Of a stretch of 64,000 bases of DNA, positions 17,475 to 25,531 are shown in pieces (position 1 is the first letter of the stretch; every line of letters starts with the position of its first letter). The position numbers and the translations under genes are program-made. Source of the stretch: Oscillospiraceae bacterium (GTDB taxonomy: Bacteria > Bacillota_A > Clostridia > Oscillospirales > Oscillospiraceae); contig CADADE010000001.1 of NCBI GenBank assembly GCA_902786615.1, positions 6,984 through 70,983 of the forward strand, read 5' to 3'. The notes under the pieces were generated by a model, which saw nothing but the letters and a program-made list of their open reading frames with translations, had not been told where the DNA came from and searched no databases.

Positions 17475-18266
17475 ATGAGAGTTGTTATTCAGGATAATTA
17501 CGACAAGATGTGCAAATGGGCCGCAGACTATATCGCGGAAAAGATCCGCGCGCATAAGGAAGCGCGCCCCTTCGTGCTGGGCCTGCCCACCGGCTCCTCG
17601 CCCATCGGCGTCTATAAGGAGCTTGTCCGCATGAATCAGGCGGGGGAGCTGTCCTTTCAAAACGTGGTCACTTTCAACATGGACGAGTATGTCGGCCTGC
17701 CCCATGAGCATGACCAGAGCTACTGGTACTTCATGCACGACAATCTCTTTGATCACCTGCTGGACATGAAGCCGGAGAACATCAACATTCTCAACGGCAT
17801 GGCGCCGGACCCCGAGGCGGAGTGCGCCCGCTATGAGGAGAAGATCGCCTCCTACGGCGGCATCGACCTCTTCATGGGCGGCATCGGCGTGGACGGCCAC
17901 CTGGCCTTCAACGAGCCGTTTACCTCCCTCTCCTCCCGCACGGGGCTGCGCAATCTGACCACCGACACCATCCTTGTAAACTCCCGCTTCTTCGACAACG
18001 ATCCCTCCAAGGTGCCCACCCAGGCCCTGTCCGTCGGCATCGGCACCGTGACCGATTCCAAGGAGGTCCTCGTTCTCATCAGCGGCCACAACAAGGCCCG
18101 CGCCCTGGCAGCTACCGTCGAGGGCGGCGTGAGCCAGAAGTGGACCTGCAGCGCCCTGCAGCTGCACAACGCCGCCATCATCGCCTGCGATGAGGCCGCC
18201 TGCGGCGAGCTCACCGTCGATACCTATAAGTATTTCCTGGATATCGAGAAGGGCGAGAGACTGTAA
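17475..18266 (+). CDS. nagB: Glucosamine-6-phosphate deaminase/isomerase NagB
   Basis: 263 residues, standard NagB length. It shows GLPTGSSPIGVY (phosphate loop), FNMDEY with the catalytic Asp, and GGIGVDGHLAFNEP containing the Asp-x-His and Glu catalytic residues. It interconverts GlcN6P with fructose-6-phosphate plus ammonia. It has none of the glutaminase or isomerase domains of GlmS. Ribosome site AAGGAG at 17462-17467. The leader carries a predicted glmS ribozyme, so GlcN6P should lower its expression; that sense fits a biosynthetic rather than catabolic role. No nagA or sugar transporter lies beside it. Confidence 0.95.
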   Translation: MRVVIQDNYDKMCKWAADYIAEKIRAHKEARPFVLGLPTGSSPIGVYKELVRMNQAGELSFQNVVTFNMDEYVGLPHEHDQSYWYFMHDNLFDHLLDMKPENINILNGMAPDPEAECARYEEKIASYGGIDLFMGGIGVDGHLAFNEPFTSLSSRTGLRNLTTDTILVNSRFFDNDPSKVPTQALSVGIGTVTDSKEVLVLISGHNKARALAATVEGGVSQKWTCSALQLHNAAIIACDEAACGELTVDTYKYFLDIEKGERL

Positions 18267-18280
18267 AAAGCGAAAAATCA

Positions 18281-18312
18281 AAGACCCTGAGCCGAAAAAA
18301 GCTCAGGGTCTT
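18281..18312. terminator. Bidirectional terminator between nagB and deoD
   Basis: AAGACCCTGAGC (18281-18292) pairs perfectly with GCTCAGGGTCTT (18301-18312), then TT. The A-rich loop and flanks serve both convergent genes. Confidence 0.88.
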
Positions 18313-18326
18313 TTGCTCTTGAAGGC

Positions 18327-19043
18327 TTACTTTTCCATCTTGACCGCCGTGTCGAGGGCGATCTGGATCATATCGTTGAAGCCGGTCTGACGCTCCTCGG
18401 GGCTCAGCTCCTGCGACTTGTAGAGATGGTCGGAGATGGTGCAGATGCACAGCGCTTTTTTGCCCAGGTAGGCGGCGTTGATGTAAAGCGCGGCGGCTTC
18501 CATCTCCACGGCCAGCACGCCCATTCTTCTGACGGCGCGGGTACCCTCATAGGATTTGGGGTGGTAGAAGTTGTCGGAGGAGTAGATGTTGCCGACGTGC
18601 CAGGTGACGCCTTTTTCCATGGCGGCGGTGACCGCGTGCTGAATCAGCGTCGGGTCGCCGATCGGGGCGAAGGTGCCGGGAAATTGGAATTGCGTGCCGT
18701 AATTGGTGTTGGTGGAGGCGGCCTGTGCGATGACAATGTCCATGACGTTGACATTATCCTGCAGCGCGCCCGCGGAACCGACGCGGATGATGTTCTCCAC
18801 GCCGTAGGTGTCGTACAGCTCCCAGCTGTAGATGCCGATGGAGGGCATGCCCATGCCGGAGGCCATCACGCTCACGGGGACATCCTTCCACTTGCCTGTG
18901 TAGCCCTGAACGCCGCGCACGTTGTTTACAAGGACGGGATCGGTCAGAAAATTTTCCGCGATGTACTTCGAGCGCAGCGGGTCGCCGGGCATGAGAACGG
19001 TCTTGGCGAAAGCGCCGGGTCTTGCGTTGTTATGAGGGGTCAT
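18327..19043 (-). CDS. deoD: Purine-nucleoside phosphorylase, DeoD type
   Basis: 238 residues, the hexameric trimeric-fold DeoD length. It contains MPGDPLRSKYIA near the N-terminus, SGMGMPSIGIY, RVGSAGALQ and the VEMEAAALY nucleoside-site motif. The catalytic Asp of the bacterial family is in CTISDHL. It phosphorolyses purine (deoxy)nucleosides for salvage. Monocistronic on the minus strand with promoter at 19088-19115, divergent from udk-tdk, so the three form a nucleoside-salvage neighbourhood. Confidence 0.95.
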   Translation of the reverse strand: MTPHNNARPGAFAKTVLMPGDPLRSKYIAENFLTDPVLVNNVRGVQGYTGKWKDVPVSVMASGMGMPSIGIYSWELYDTYGVENIIRVGSAGALQDNVNVMDIVIAQAASTNTNYGTQFQFPGTFAPIGDPTLIQHAVTAAMEKGVTWHVGNIYSSDNFYHPKSYEGTRAVRRMGVLAVEMEAAALYINAAYLGKKALCICTISDHLYKSQELSPEERQTGFNDMIQIALDTAVKMEK

Positions 19044-19087
19044 GTGATTGCCTCCTTATATGGTTTTTTCTTTATTGCGTTTCTTTT

Positions 19088-19115
19088 ATTATATAATAGA
19101 AATCGGAAAAGTCAA
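19088..19115 (-). promoter_or_regulatory. Predicted promoter of deoD
   Basis: Minus strand: TTGACT (19110-19115), 16-base spacer, TATAAT (19088-19093). Confidence 0.65.
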
Positions 19116-19120
19116 ACAGA

Positions 19121-19149
19121 TTGAAACCGGGCGCGGGATATGGTAAGAT
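19121..19149 (+). promoter_or_regulatory. Predicted promoter of udk-tdk
   Basis: TTGAAA (19121-19126), 17-base spacer, TAAGAT (19144-19149), back-to-back with the deoD promoter. Confidence 0.5.
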
Positions 19150-19183
19150 AACGGGGAGAAAAACAAAACAGGGGGTTGCTACC

Positions 19184-19816
19184 ATGGATAAGGTTATGGT
19201 CATCGGCATCGCCGGCGGCACCGGCAGCGGCAAGACCACCATCACGCGCAAGCTGATGCAGCGCTTCGGCTCGGACGTCTCGGTGATCTATCACGATAAT
19301 TACTACAAGGCCCACCACAATATGCCCTATGAGGAAAGGGCCAAGCTCAACTACGACCAGCCGGACGCCTTCGACACTGACCAGCTCATTGAAGCGGTGC
19401 GGGCGCTCAAAAAGGGCCGCAGCGTCGTCTGCCCGGTCTATGATTACTCCATCCATGACCGCTCGGAGAAGACCGTCACGGTCAAGCCCGCGAAGGTCGT
19501 GATCGTGGAGGGCATTCTGATCTTTGAGAACAAGGAGCTCTGCAGCCTCATGGATATCAAGGTCTACGTCGACGCGGACGCGGACGTGCGTATCCTGCGC
19601 CGCATCGTGCGCGATGTGCGCGACCGCGGCAGGAGCCTGGAGAGTGTGGTGAACCAGTATCTCAGCACCGTCAAGCCCATGCATGAGCGCTATGTCGAGC
19701 CCAGCAAGCGCAACGCCGACATCATTGTGCCCGAGGGCGGACACAACCGCGTGGCGCTGGAGCTCTTGATGGAGCGTGTGCGCGCGCACCTGGAGGAAAA
19801 AACGGACAATGGCTAA
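19184..19816 (+). CDS. udk: Uridine kinase
   Basis: 210 residues from ATG 19184, chosen for the AGGGGG site at 19170-19175 and the family start. P-loop GGTGSGKTT is at 11-19. The YHDNYYK and YDQPDAFDTD uridine-site segments and the lid region RRIVRDVRDRGR follow. It phosphorylates uridine/cytidine to UMP/CMP. It overlaps tdk by 8 bases, forming a pyrimidine-salvage operon. Confidence 0.95.
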   Translation: MDKVMVIGIAGGTGSGKTTITRKLMQRFGSDVSVIYHDNYYKAHHNMPYEERAKLNYDQPDAFDTDQLIEAVRALKKGRSVVCPVYDYSIHDRSEKTVTVKPAKVVIVEGILIFENKELCSLMDIKVYVDADADVRILRRIVRDVRDRGRSLESVVNQYLSTVKPMHERYVEPSKRNADIIVPEGGHNRVALELLMERVRAHLEEKTDNG

Positions 19817-20390
19817 GCTCTATTTTAAATACGGGGTTATGGGCTCGTCCAAATCCGCCCAGGCTCTGATCACCAAGTTCAACTATGAGGAGCTGGGCAT
19901 GACGGTCTGGCTCATCAAGCCCAGCATCGATACCCGCGACGGAGCGGACAAAATCAGAAGCCGCATCGGTCTCGAGGAGACGGCGCAGGTCATCACACCG
20001 GAGGACGACATTGTCGCCGCCTATCGCGCGGCGGGAAAGCACGACGTCATCATCGCAGACGAGGCGCAGTTTTTCACCCCAGACCAGATCGACGGCCTGC
20101 GCGCCCTGGTGGACGAGGACGATCTGCCGGTTCTGTGCTTCGGGCTTCGCACCGACTTTCTGACGCACTTCTTCCCCGGCGCGCAGAGGCTGATGGAGTT
20201 GGCGGACTCCCTGACCGAGATCAAGACCGTATGCGCCTGCGGGCGCAAGGCCACCGTCAACGCCCGCATCGACGAGCGCGGTCATATCGTCACCGAGGGC
20301 AGCCAGGTGCTGCTCGGCGGAAACGACCGCTATGTCGCCATGTGCCATAAGTGCTGGAAAGATTCAATTGCGAGCCAGGCTCGCAATTGA
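19809..20390 (+). CDS. tdk: Thymidine kinase, type II
   Basis: 193 residues from ATG 19809, overlapping udk by 8 bases. P-loop variant GVMGSSKSA (9-17), Walker-B-like DEAQFF, a lasso region, and zinc-finger cysteines CAC and CHKC. It phosphorylates thymidine for dTTP salvage. The last residues (SIASQARN) and the stop codon lie wholly inside a perfect 13-base inverted repeat (20364-20390), so an intergenic repeat appears to have provided the present C-terminus. Confidence 0.93.
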   Translation: MAKLYFKYGVMGSSKSAQALITKFNYEELGMTVWLIKPSIDTRDGADKIRSRIGLEETAQVITPEDDIVAAYRAAGKHDVIIADEAQFFTPDQIDGLRALVDEDDLPVLCFGLRTDFLTHFFPGAQRLMELADSLTEIKTVCACGRKATVNARIDERGHIVTEGSQVLLGGNDRYVAMCHKCWKDSIASQARN

Positions 20391-20690
20391 GAGGCTCGCG
20401 CTTGCGTCAGAGAAAGCTCGCGCCGCTCCGTTTCCGCCAAGCGTGGCGAAAACTGTGCTTTGCTCCCTTCCTCTTCCTTACCAAAATCAAAGCCTATGCT
20501 TTGATTTTGAGAGGAAAACGGAAGGAACGGAACTGGAGCTTTCCCGGTTCTTTCACAAACCGGGAAAGCGGAATGGAGTGAGTTTCGTTTGACGACGGCG
20601 CGAGGCCTCGCACGGCTCGGCTCAGGGTGTTTTTGCCGAGGCAAAGCCCCGTCAAAAACGATTTTTACTTCTATCGGTTAAAGACAGCGC
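20364..20690. repeat. Palindrome-rich intergenic repeat region
   Basis: No gene is supported between tdk and 20707. Several inverted repeats follow one another. TCAATTGCGAGCC/GGCTCGCAATTGA is at 20364-20390 around one base. AAAATCAAAGC/GCTTTGATTTT lies near 20482-20507. GCTTTCCCGGTT/AACCGGGAAAGC lies near 20538-20570. GCGAGGCCTCGC lies near 20599-20610. A GTTTTTG/CAAAAAC pair surrounds 20628-20660. Short open frames exist on both strands but have repeat-derived composition. Confidence 0.65.
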
Positions 20691-20706
20691 AAGGGAGGCC
20701 AAAAAC

Positions 20707-21339
20707 ATGCTTGACAACATCACCATCAACGAACACAGCAGCATCCGCATCGACGACAAGGTCGTCGCCTATATCGACCCCTTCCGTCTGAAGGAGGAGC
20801 GGCACGACGCCGATCTCATCCTCTTCACCCATCCGCATTATGACCACTTCTCGCCGGAGGATTTCCGCAAGGCGGCGAAGGCGGACACGATTTACGTCTG
20901 TCCCCTTTCCATGAAGCGGGAGGCGCTGGACGCCGGCATCGCGCCGGGGCAGCTTCGCACCCTGGAGGCGGAGGAAAACCTCGGAATCCTGGGCATTGAG
21001 ATCGAAGGGGTGCCCGCCTACAACACCAACAAGCCCAACCACCCGAAGGAGAAGGGCTGGCTCGGCTATGTGCTGGAGATCGGGCCGCATCAGATCTACA
21101 TCGCAGGCGATACCGATCGCATCCCGGAGGGTGAGGCCGTGCAGTGCGACATCGCCCTGGTTCCCATCGGCGGCACCTACACCATGAACGCCGCAGAGGC
21201 GGCGGCGTTCGTTAACGCCCTGCGCCCGCACACGGTCATTCCCACGCATTACGCCAGCATCGTCGGCTCCCTCGACGATGCGCGGGAGTTTGTCAAACAC
21301 CTTGACCGCGGGATCGAGGTCTGCCTCAAAATCGAGTAA
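20707..21339 (+). CDS. Metallo-beta-lactamase-fold hydrolase
   Basis: 210 residues. The metal motif THPHYDHFSPED, then GDTDRIPE (second Asp ligand) and PTHYAS (last His) mark the short MBL family related to UPF0173/UlaG-type proteins. It should bind two metals and hydrolyse a phosphodiester, lactone or other small ester in the cytoplasm; the substrate cannot be read from sequence. Ribosome site CAAGGGAGG. It stands alone between a repeat region and a terminator. Confidence 0.87.
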   Translation: MLDNITINEHSSIRIDDKVVAYIDPFRLKEERHDADLILFTHPHYDHFSPEDFRKAAKADTIYVCPLSMKREALDAGIAPGQLRTLEAEENLGILGIEIEGVPAYNTNKPNHPKEKGWLGYVLEIGPHQIYIAGDTDRIPEGEAVQCDIALVPIGGTYTMNAAEAAAFVNALRPHTVIPTHYASIVGSLDDAREFVKHLDRGIEVCLKIE

Positions 21340-21354
21340 AGAGAAGCAACAGAA

Positions 21355-21386
21355 GAAATCGGAGCGCCGGGCGGCGCTCCGATTTC
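21355..21386. terminator. Bidirectional terminator between the MBL gene and the TRAP operon
   Basis: GAAATCGGAGCGCC (21355-21368) pairs with GGCGCTCCGATTTC (21373-21386), then TTT. Both flanking genes converge on it. Confidence 0.88.
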
Positions 21387-21387
21387 T

Positions 21388-22716
21388 TTACATGGAAATG
21401 GAATTGTTGATCGGGCCGTAGATCAGATCCGGCACCACGGTGACAAGCACCGGGATGAAGGTGATCAGCAGCAGTACCAGGAACAGACACAGGATGAACG
21501 GCCAGACCTCCTTGATAAAGTCTCCGACACGGCAGCCGGTGATGCCGCAGGTGGTGAACATCATGGAACCAAAGGGAGGCGTGATGCCGCCGATCATGAT
21601 GTTGACGATGCAGACAAGACCGAAGTGGATCGTATCGACGCCGAGATTCTGCGCCACGGGCAGAAGCAGGGGCGTGGCGATCATCAGGGCCGCGCCGCCT
21701 TCCAGGAACATGCCCATGACCAGCAGCACCAGGTTCACCAGCATCAGGAACACATACTTGTTCGTGGTGAGGTTCGTGATGGAGGCCGCGACAATCTTCG
21801 GCAGGTTCACATAGCTCATGTAATTGCCGAAGGTGGAGGCGGAGACCATGATCAGCACGACGCTGGAGGTACCCGCGATGGTGTCGAGCAGGATGGGGAT
21901 AAAGTGCTCTTTGAAGTTGAGCTTCTTATACACAAACTTGCCGATCACAAAGCAGTACAGCACCGCAACCGCGCCGCCCTCGGCTGGGGTGAACAGGCCG
22001 AAGCGCATGCCGAGGATGATGCCGAAGGGGAAGAACAGACCCCAGAAGGAGATGAACGCCTGCTTGAGCACTTCCTTTATGGGCGGGAACTTGTCGCGCG
22101 TGGTGGGGTAGTTGCGGCGGTGGGCGATGATGGTCACGACGATCATCATGGATACGCTCATCAGGATGCCGGGGACATAGCCGGCGGCAAAGATGCGGCC
22201 CAGGGACGCCTGCGCGATCAGGGAGTAGACGATCAGGTTGACGCCGGGCGGGATAACGGGCGTGGCTGCGGACGAGGCCGCGGTGATCGCCGCGGAGAAA
22301 GCCTTGGAGTAGCCGCGCTTTTCCATCTCGGGCACCAGCATCTTCGACTGCATGGCGCAGTCCGCGTTGGCAGAGCCCGAGCAGCCGCCCATCAGCATGC
22401 TCAAGAGCACGTTGACCTGGGCAAGCCCGCCCTTCATGTGGCCCGTCACACACTCACAGAAGTCCATCATCTTGTCGCTGATACCGCCGTAGTTCATGAC
22501 CGAGCCGGACATGACGAAGAAGGGGATGGCCAGCATCGAGAAGGACTGCGTGGAGTTCATGACCTTCTGCAGGATCGTCCAGGGCTGGACGCCGTTGTTG
22601 ATGAACAGGAAGTAGAAGAAGGTGGAGCCGAAGAGCGCGTACACAATGGGCATGCCCATGAAGTACAGAATGAAGACCAGAAAGACGGGGATCAGGTTCA
22701 CGAAGCTCAACGTCAT
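21388..22716 (-). CDS. TRAP transporter large permease (DctM)
   Basis: 442 residues with about 12 membrane spans. It carries the DctM marks GGCSGSANADCAMQ, AASSAATPVIPPGVNL and GGITPPFGSMMFT. It is the Na+-coupled transport subunit for a carboxylate. Its ATG shares one base with the dctQ stop (TGATG arrangement at 22714-22718), so they are co-translated. The solute is not deducible. Confidence 0.94.
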   Translation of the reverse strand: MTLSFVNLIPVFLVFILYFMGMPIVYALFGSTFFYFLFINNGVQPWTILQKVMNSTQSFSMLAIPFFVMSGSVMNYGGISDKMMDFCECVTGHMKGGLAQVNVLLSMLMGGCSGSANADCAMQSKMLVPEMEKRGYSKAFSAAITAASSAATPVIPPGVNLIVYSLIAQASLGRIFAAGYVPGILMSVSMMIVVTIIAHRRNYPTTRDKFPPIKEVLKQAFISFWGLFFPFGIILGMRFGLFTPAEGGAVAVLYCFVIGKFVYKKLNFKEHFIPILLDTIAGTSSVVLIMVSASTFGNYMSYVNLPKIVAASITNLTTNKYVFLMLVNLVLLVMGMFLEGGAALMIATPLLLPVAQNLGVDTIHFGLVCIVNIMIGGITPPFGSMMFTTCGITGCRVGDFIKEVWPFILCLFLVLLLITFIPVLVTVVPDLIYGPINNSISM

Positions 22717-23309
22717 CAGTATGCGCCCCCTTCCTCAATTTCCGCGGGTTTGTCTTCGGCCCTGGGCTTGAGGATGTGCAGCCGGTCGCGCAGGAAGGCC
22801 ACAACAGAGTAGAGCAGGGACAGGCCGAAGCCGAGCGGCACGGCGACGCCGGTGTACCACTTGGGAATGCGCAGCGTGTCCGTGTAGGTGAGCTTCACCT
22901 TGCCCCAGGTGAATACCCCGTCCTTGATGGCGAACATGATGCCGCGCTTAAAGATCAGGTTCAGAACATACTGGGTGCTGATATAGGTCAGCAGCAGCAG
23001 AATGGCGATCTCGAGCAGCTCCACAATGACCTCGATCACCGTCTTGGCCGGGCCGTGGACAAGGTTCACCACGATGTCGACGCCCAGATGGGCCTTGCGG
23101 CGGTGAGCGTAGGCGCTGCCCATGAACACCGTCCACACGAAAAGACTCGTCACGACCTCGTCCGTCCACTTGATGGGGTTATTGAGGAAGTAACGGAAGA
23201 TGACGTTCACATTGACCAGGATGACGCAGAGCGTCAGCGTGGTGCCGCAGATGATTGCGTCAAGGTTATGGATTATAAAAATTGGCGTGATTTTCTTTTT
23301 CATAGGCAA
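22716..23309 (-). CDS. TRAP transporter small permease (DctQ)
   Basis: 197 residues with four predicted membrane helices. The second (about 60-75) carries the WTDEVVTSLFVWTVFMGSA pattern and GVDIVVNL follows, both typical of DctQ. It scaffolds DctM. The C-terminal tail is charged. It lies between the binding protein and DctM genes. Confidence 0.92.
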   Translation of the reverse strand: MPMKKKITPIFIIHNLDAIICGTTLTLCVILVNVNVIFRYFLNNPIKWTDEVVTSLFVWTVFMGSAYAHRRKAHLGVDIVVNLVHGPAKTVIEVIVELLEIAILLLLTYISTQYVLNLIFKRGIMFAIKDGVFTWGKVKLTYTDTLRIPKWYTGVAVPLGFGLSLLYSVVAFLRDRLHILKPRAEDKPAEIEEGGAY

Positions 23310-23422
23310 AATCCTTAAAAAAAGCTTGAACTGCCAATACCGTATAGACCGGACATGGACTGCCCGTTAGAAACAGGCAGTCCAGCCGTTATACAAGGTT
23401 TAATTGGTATGTGCAGCCGCGA

Positions 23423-24454
23423 TTACTTGCTCGCGCGGAAGTTGTTGATGAGGTCAACCAGCTGCTGATGCAGCTCAGGATTGGCGCCGTACTCCTCCAC
23501 GATCCAGTCGTAAACAGGAGCGCAGGCTTCGGTGAAGGCGTCGATATCGACTTCGTTCCAGGTGACGCCGGCTTCGTCCTTCATCTTCTGGATCTGGACG
23601 GCTTCGTCGTCAGCGCAGGAGGTCTGCTCCCACAGACCGCACTCAAGCGCGCACTCGTCGAGGATGTTGCGCCACTTCTCGGGCATCTCTTCATACACAT
23701 CCTGCGCCATGAAGAGCCAACGGGTGGCGATGAAGTGGTTGGTCAGCGCGACCTTCTTTACCAGCTCATAGGGAGCGCCGGCACCCGCGAGGGTGGAGGT
23801 GGAGCCTTCAAAGCCGTCGACAAGGCCGGAGGAGATGGAGGAGAGGCATTCGGTGAAGCTCATGGGAACGGGAGTGGCACCCAGGCACTCGATGGTCTTG
23901 ATGAACAGGGAGGCCGTGGTGGAGCGCAGCTTCACGCCCTTGAGATCCTCGGGCTTGGTGATGTCGAGGTTCGTGACGACGGAGCGGTAGCCGAAGGAGT
24001 AGTGGGTGTCGAGGATGTGGATGTTCTCCTCCGCCAGCTTCTCCTTCACGCCCTTGACGATGTCGGAATCCATGACGTAGTTGTATTCTTCGTCGTTGTT
24101 GTAGAGCATCGGTCCGACGAGGACGGCGCAGTCGCCGACCCAGTCAGCAAAGAGGGAGGGCTCCTCCAGACCGATCCACTTGTCGCCGTTGACGGCGTGG
24201 ACGACGGAGTCACGGTAGCAGTCGAGCTCGTTGAGGCCGTGGAAGGTGACCTTTACGTGGCCTTCGGTCTTCTCGGTGACCATTTCGGCGAACTTCTCGG
24301 CGGCCTTGTAGTTCCATTCCTTGGGGTTGAAGACGTTGGAGTAGGTCAGCTCAATGTAATAATCGTCCGCGTCATCAGCGAAGGCGGCGGGGGAGAAGGC
24401 GCACAGCGCCATAAGCATGCTCAGCGTCAGGATCAGCGCGAGTACCTTTTTCAT
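23423..24454 (-). CDS. DctP-family TRAP solute-binding protein
   Basis: 343 residues from ATG 24454, chosen over longer frames because it begins a classical signal peptide (MKKVLALILTLSMLMALC, AAFA cut near 26). The mature part has the DctP pattern around EDLKGVKLRSTTASLF and the carboxylate-Arg segment, then PVPMSFTECLSSI. It binds the solute for DctQM. The start codon overlaps the stop of the 28-residue upstream gene (ATGA at 24451-24454), implying coupled translation. Confidence 0.93.
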   Translation of the reverse strand: MKKVLALILTLSMLMALCAFSPAAFADDADDYYIELTYSNVFNPKEWNYKAAEKFAEMVTEKTEGHVKVTFHGLNELDCYRDSVVHAVNGDKWIGLEEPSLFADWVGDCAVLVGPMLYNNDEEYNYVMDSDIVKGVKEKLAEENIHILDTHYSFGYRSVVTNLDITKPEDLKGVKLRSTTASLFIKTIECLGATPVPMSFTECLSSISSGLVDGFEGSTSTLAGAGAPYELVKKVALTNHFIATRWLFMAQDVYEEMPEKWRNILDECALECGLWEQTSCADDEAVQIQKMKDEAGVTWNEVDIDAFTEACAPVYDWIVEEYGANPELHQQLVDLINNFRASK

Positions 24455-24537
24455 TCGGACTCGCCCCCTTTCATAAAGAAAGCGCACAGCGCCACGATCG
24501 CGGCCAGTGCCAGGATCAGCGGGATAAATTTCTTCAT
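24451..24537 (-). CDS. 28-residue single-helix leader protein of the TRAP operon
   Basis: ATG 24537 is preceded by AAAGGAGC. The frame encodes MKKFIPLILALAAIVALC, then AFFMKGG and an ESE tail, and ends at TGA 24451-24453 inside the dctP start. It is a basic-ended membrane helix or truncated signal-like peptide. Ribosome site, length and stop/start overlap support translation. It could couple dctP translation to membrane targeting, or be a small transporter subunit. Confidence 0.6.
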   Translation of the reverse strand: MKKFIPLILALAAIVALCAFFMKGGESE

Positions 24538-24812
24538 GTTGTCTTGCTCCTTTCATAACTTTTTGTACCGGTAAGGCTGTCCGGTGTCCGCATGCCGATC
24601 GGAAGGGGAACACCCTTCTTCATAAGCATTTCAGACCCGTGAACAAACCTTTTTGACAAGTATAACTTACACCAGTTTGCACATATCTGTCAACTCAAAC
24701 GAATTTTTGAAGAGATTTTTTGGCATGATTCACAAAAAACAGACACACTTTTTGTGAACGATATTTCCTTGACACGCCTGCCCGGAGCCGTGACAGAGAA
24801 ACGCGCCGCGGC
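24538..24812. promoter_or_regulatory. Divergent control region of the TRAP operon and the 24892 gene
   Basis: No gene seen. The minus strand has TTGACA near 24690 with a poor -10. A near-perfect inverted repeat TTCACAAAAA (24729-24738)/TTTTTGTGAA (24749-24758) looks like an operator for a regulator not encoded nearby. Confidence 0.45.
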
Positions 24813-24841
24813 TTGCACTTTCCTGTCGGACGTGATACAAT
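24813..24841 (+). promoter_or_regulatory. Predicted promoter of the 24892 gene
   Basis: TTGCAC (24813-24818), 17-base spacer, TACAAT (24836-24841). Confidence 0.55.
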
Positions 24842-24891
24842 TCAATATAAATAATGGGTCAGTGTTGGCCGGTGACGGGAGGCGAAGGGCA

Positions 24892-25470
24892 ATGGAGGGC
24901 TTTGCGGTGGAGATGCGGCATGACCGGAAGACGCTGGTCGCCCTGTCCCACATGCAGTATGATCTCTTCTGCGGCCGAAACCGCGCGGCGCGCAGCCTCC
25001 TGAGTCTGCTGCTGATCGTCCTTGCCATCCTCTACGGCGGCGGGAGCGTCTGGAGCCTCCTGCTCATCGGCTACGGCTGCTATCTGATGACCTCTACCTA
25101 CGCCGCCTCCAACCGCACGGCCCACAAAATCGCCGATCAGCTTGAGGCGGCGGGACAGCCCCTGCCCGCGTCCCGCTATGTCTTCGAGAAAAGCAAAATG
25201 CGCATTTTTAACCTCTCCGACGGGGAGGAGCTGGACGCCCTGCCGTACAGCGAGGTGCTGCGCATCGGGGAAGATATGGAAGCCTATTACCTCTTCCGCA
25301 GCGAATACGGCGGCTACCGCATCCCCAAGGAGCAGCTGGGGAAGCGGGAGGACGAATTTCGCCGCTTTATCCAGGACAGGACCGGCAAGCTCATCATGCG
25401 CCGCGTGACGCCGCTCAACCGCGTGCGCCAGTGGCTGCATTCCCGCAATCAGGAGCCCACGCACCTGTAA
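24892..25470 (+). CDS. Small membrane protein with YcxB-like cytoplasmic domain
   Basis: 192 residues from ATG 24892, chosen for GGGAGG at 24877-24882. Residues 1-30 are polar; two adjacent membrane helices follow (about 36-66) and then a beta-rich domain with YSEVLRIGEDMEAYYLF and YRIPKEQL. That is the YcxB-like/PH-like layout common in Firmicutes. Function unknown. It sits 61 bases before alr and could be cotranscribed with it. Confidence 0.75.
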   Translation: MEGFAVEMRHDRKTLVALSHMQYDLFCGRNRAARSLLSLLLIVLAILYGGGSVWSLLLIGYGCYLMTSTYAASNRTAHKIADQLEAAGQPLPASRYVFEKSKMRIFNLSDGEELDALPYSEVLRIGEDMEAYYLFRSEYGGYRIPKEQLGKREDEFRRFIQDRTGKLIMRRVTPLNRVRQWLHSRNQEPTHL

Positions 25471-25531
25471 CAGGAACCAATCCCGCCCTGTCGGCATAGA
25501 CTGACAGAGGCCGCTGAAATAAGGTGAAACC

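Noticed and set aside
20330..20644. Minus- and plus-strand short genes within the palindromic region
   Set aside because: Their sequences consist of the inverted repeats themselves and lack ribosome sites.
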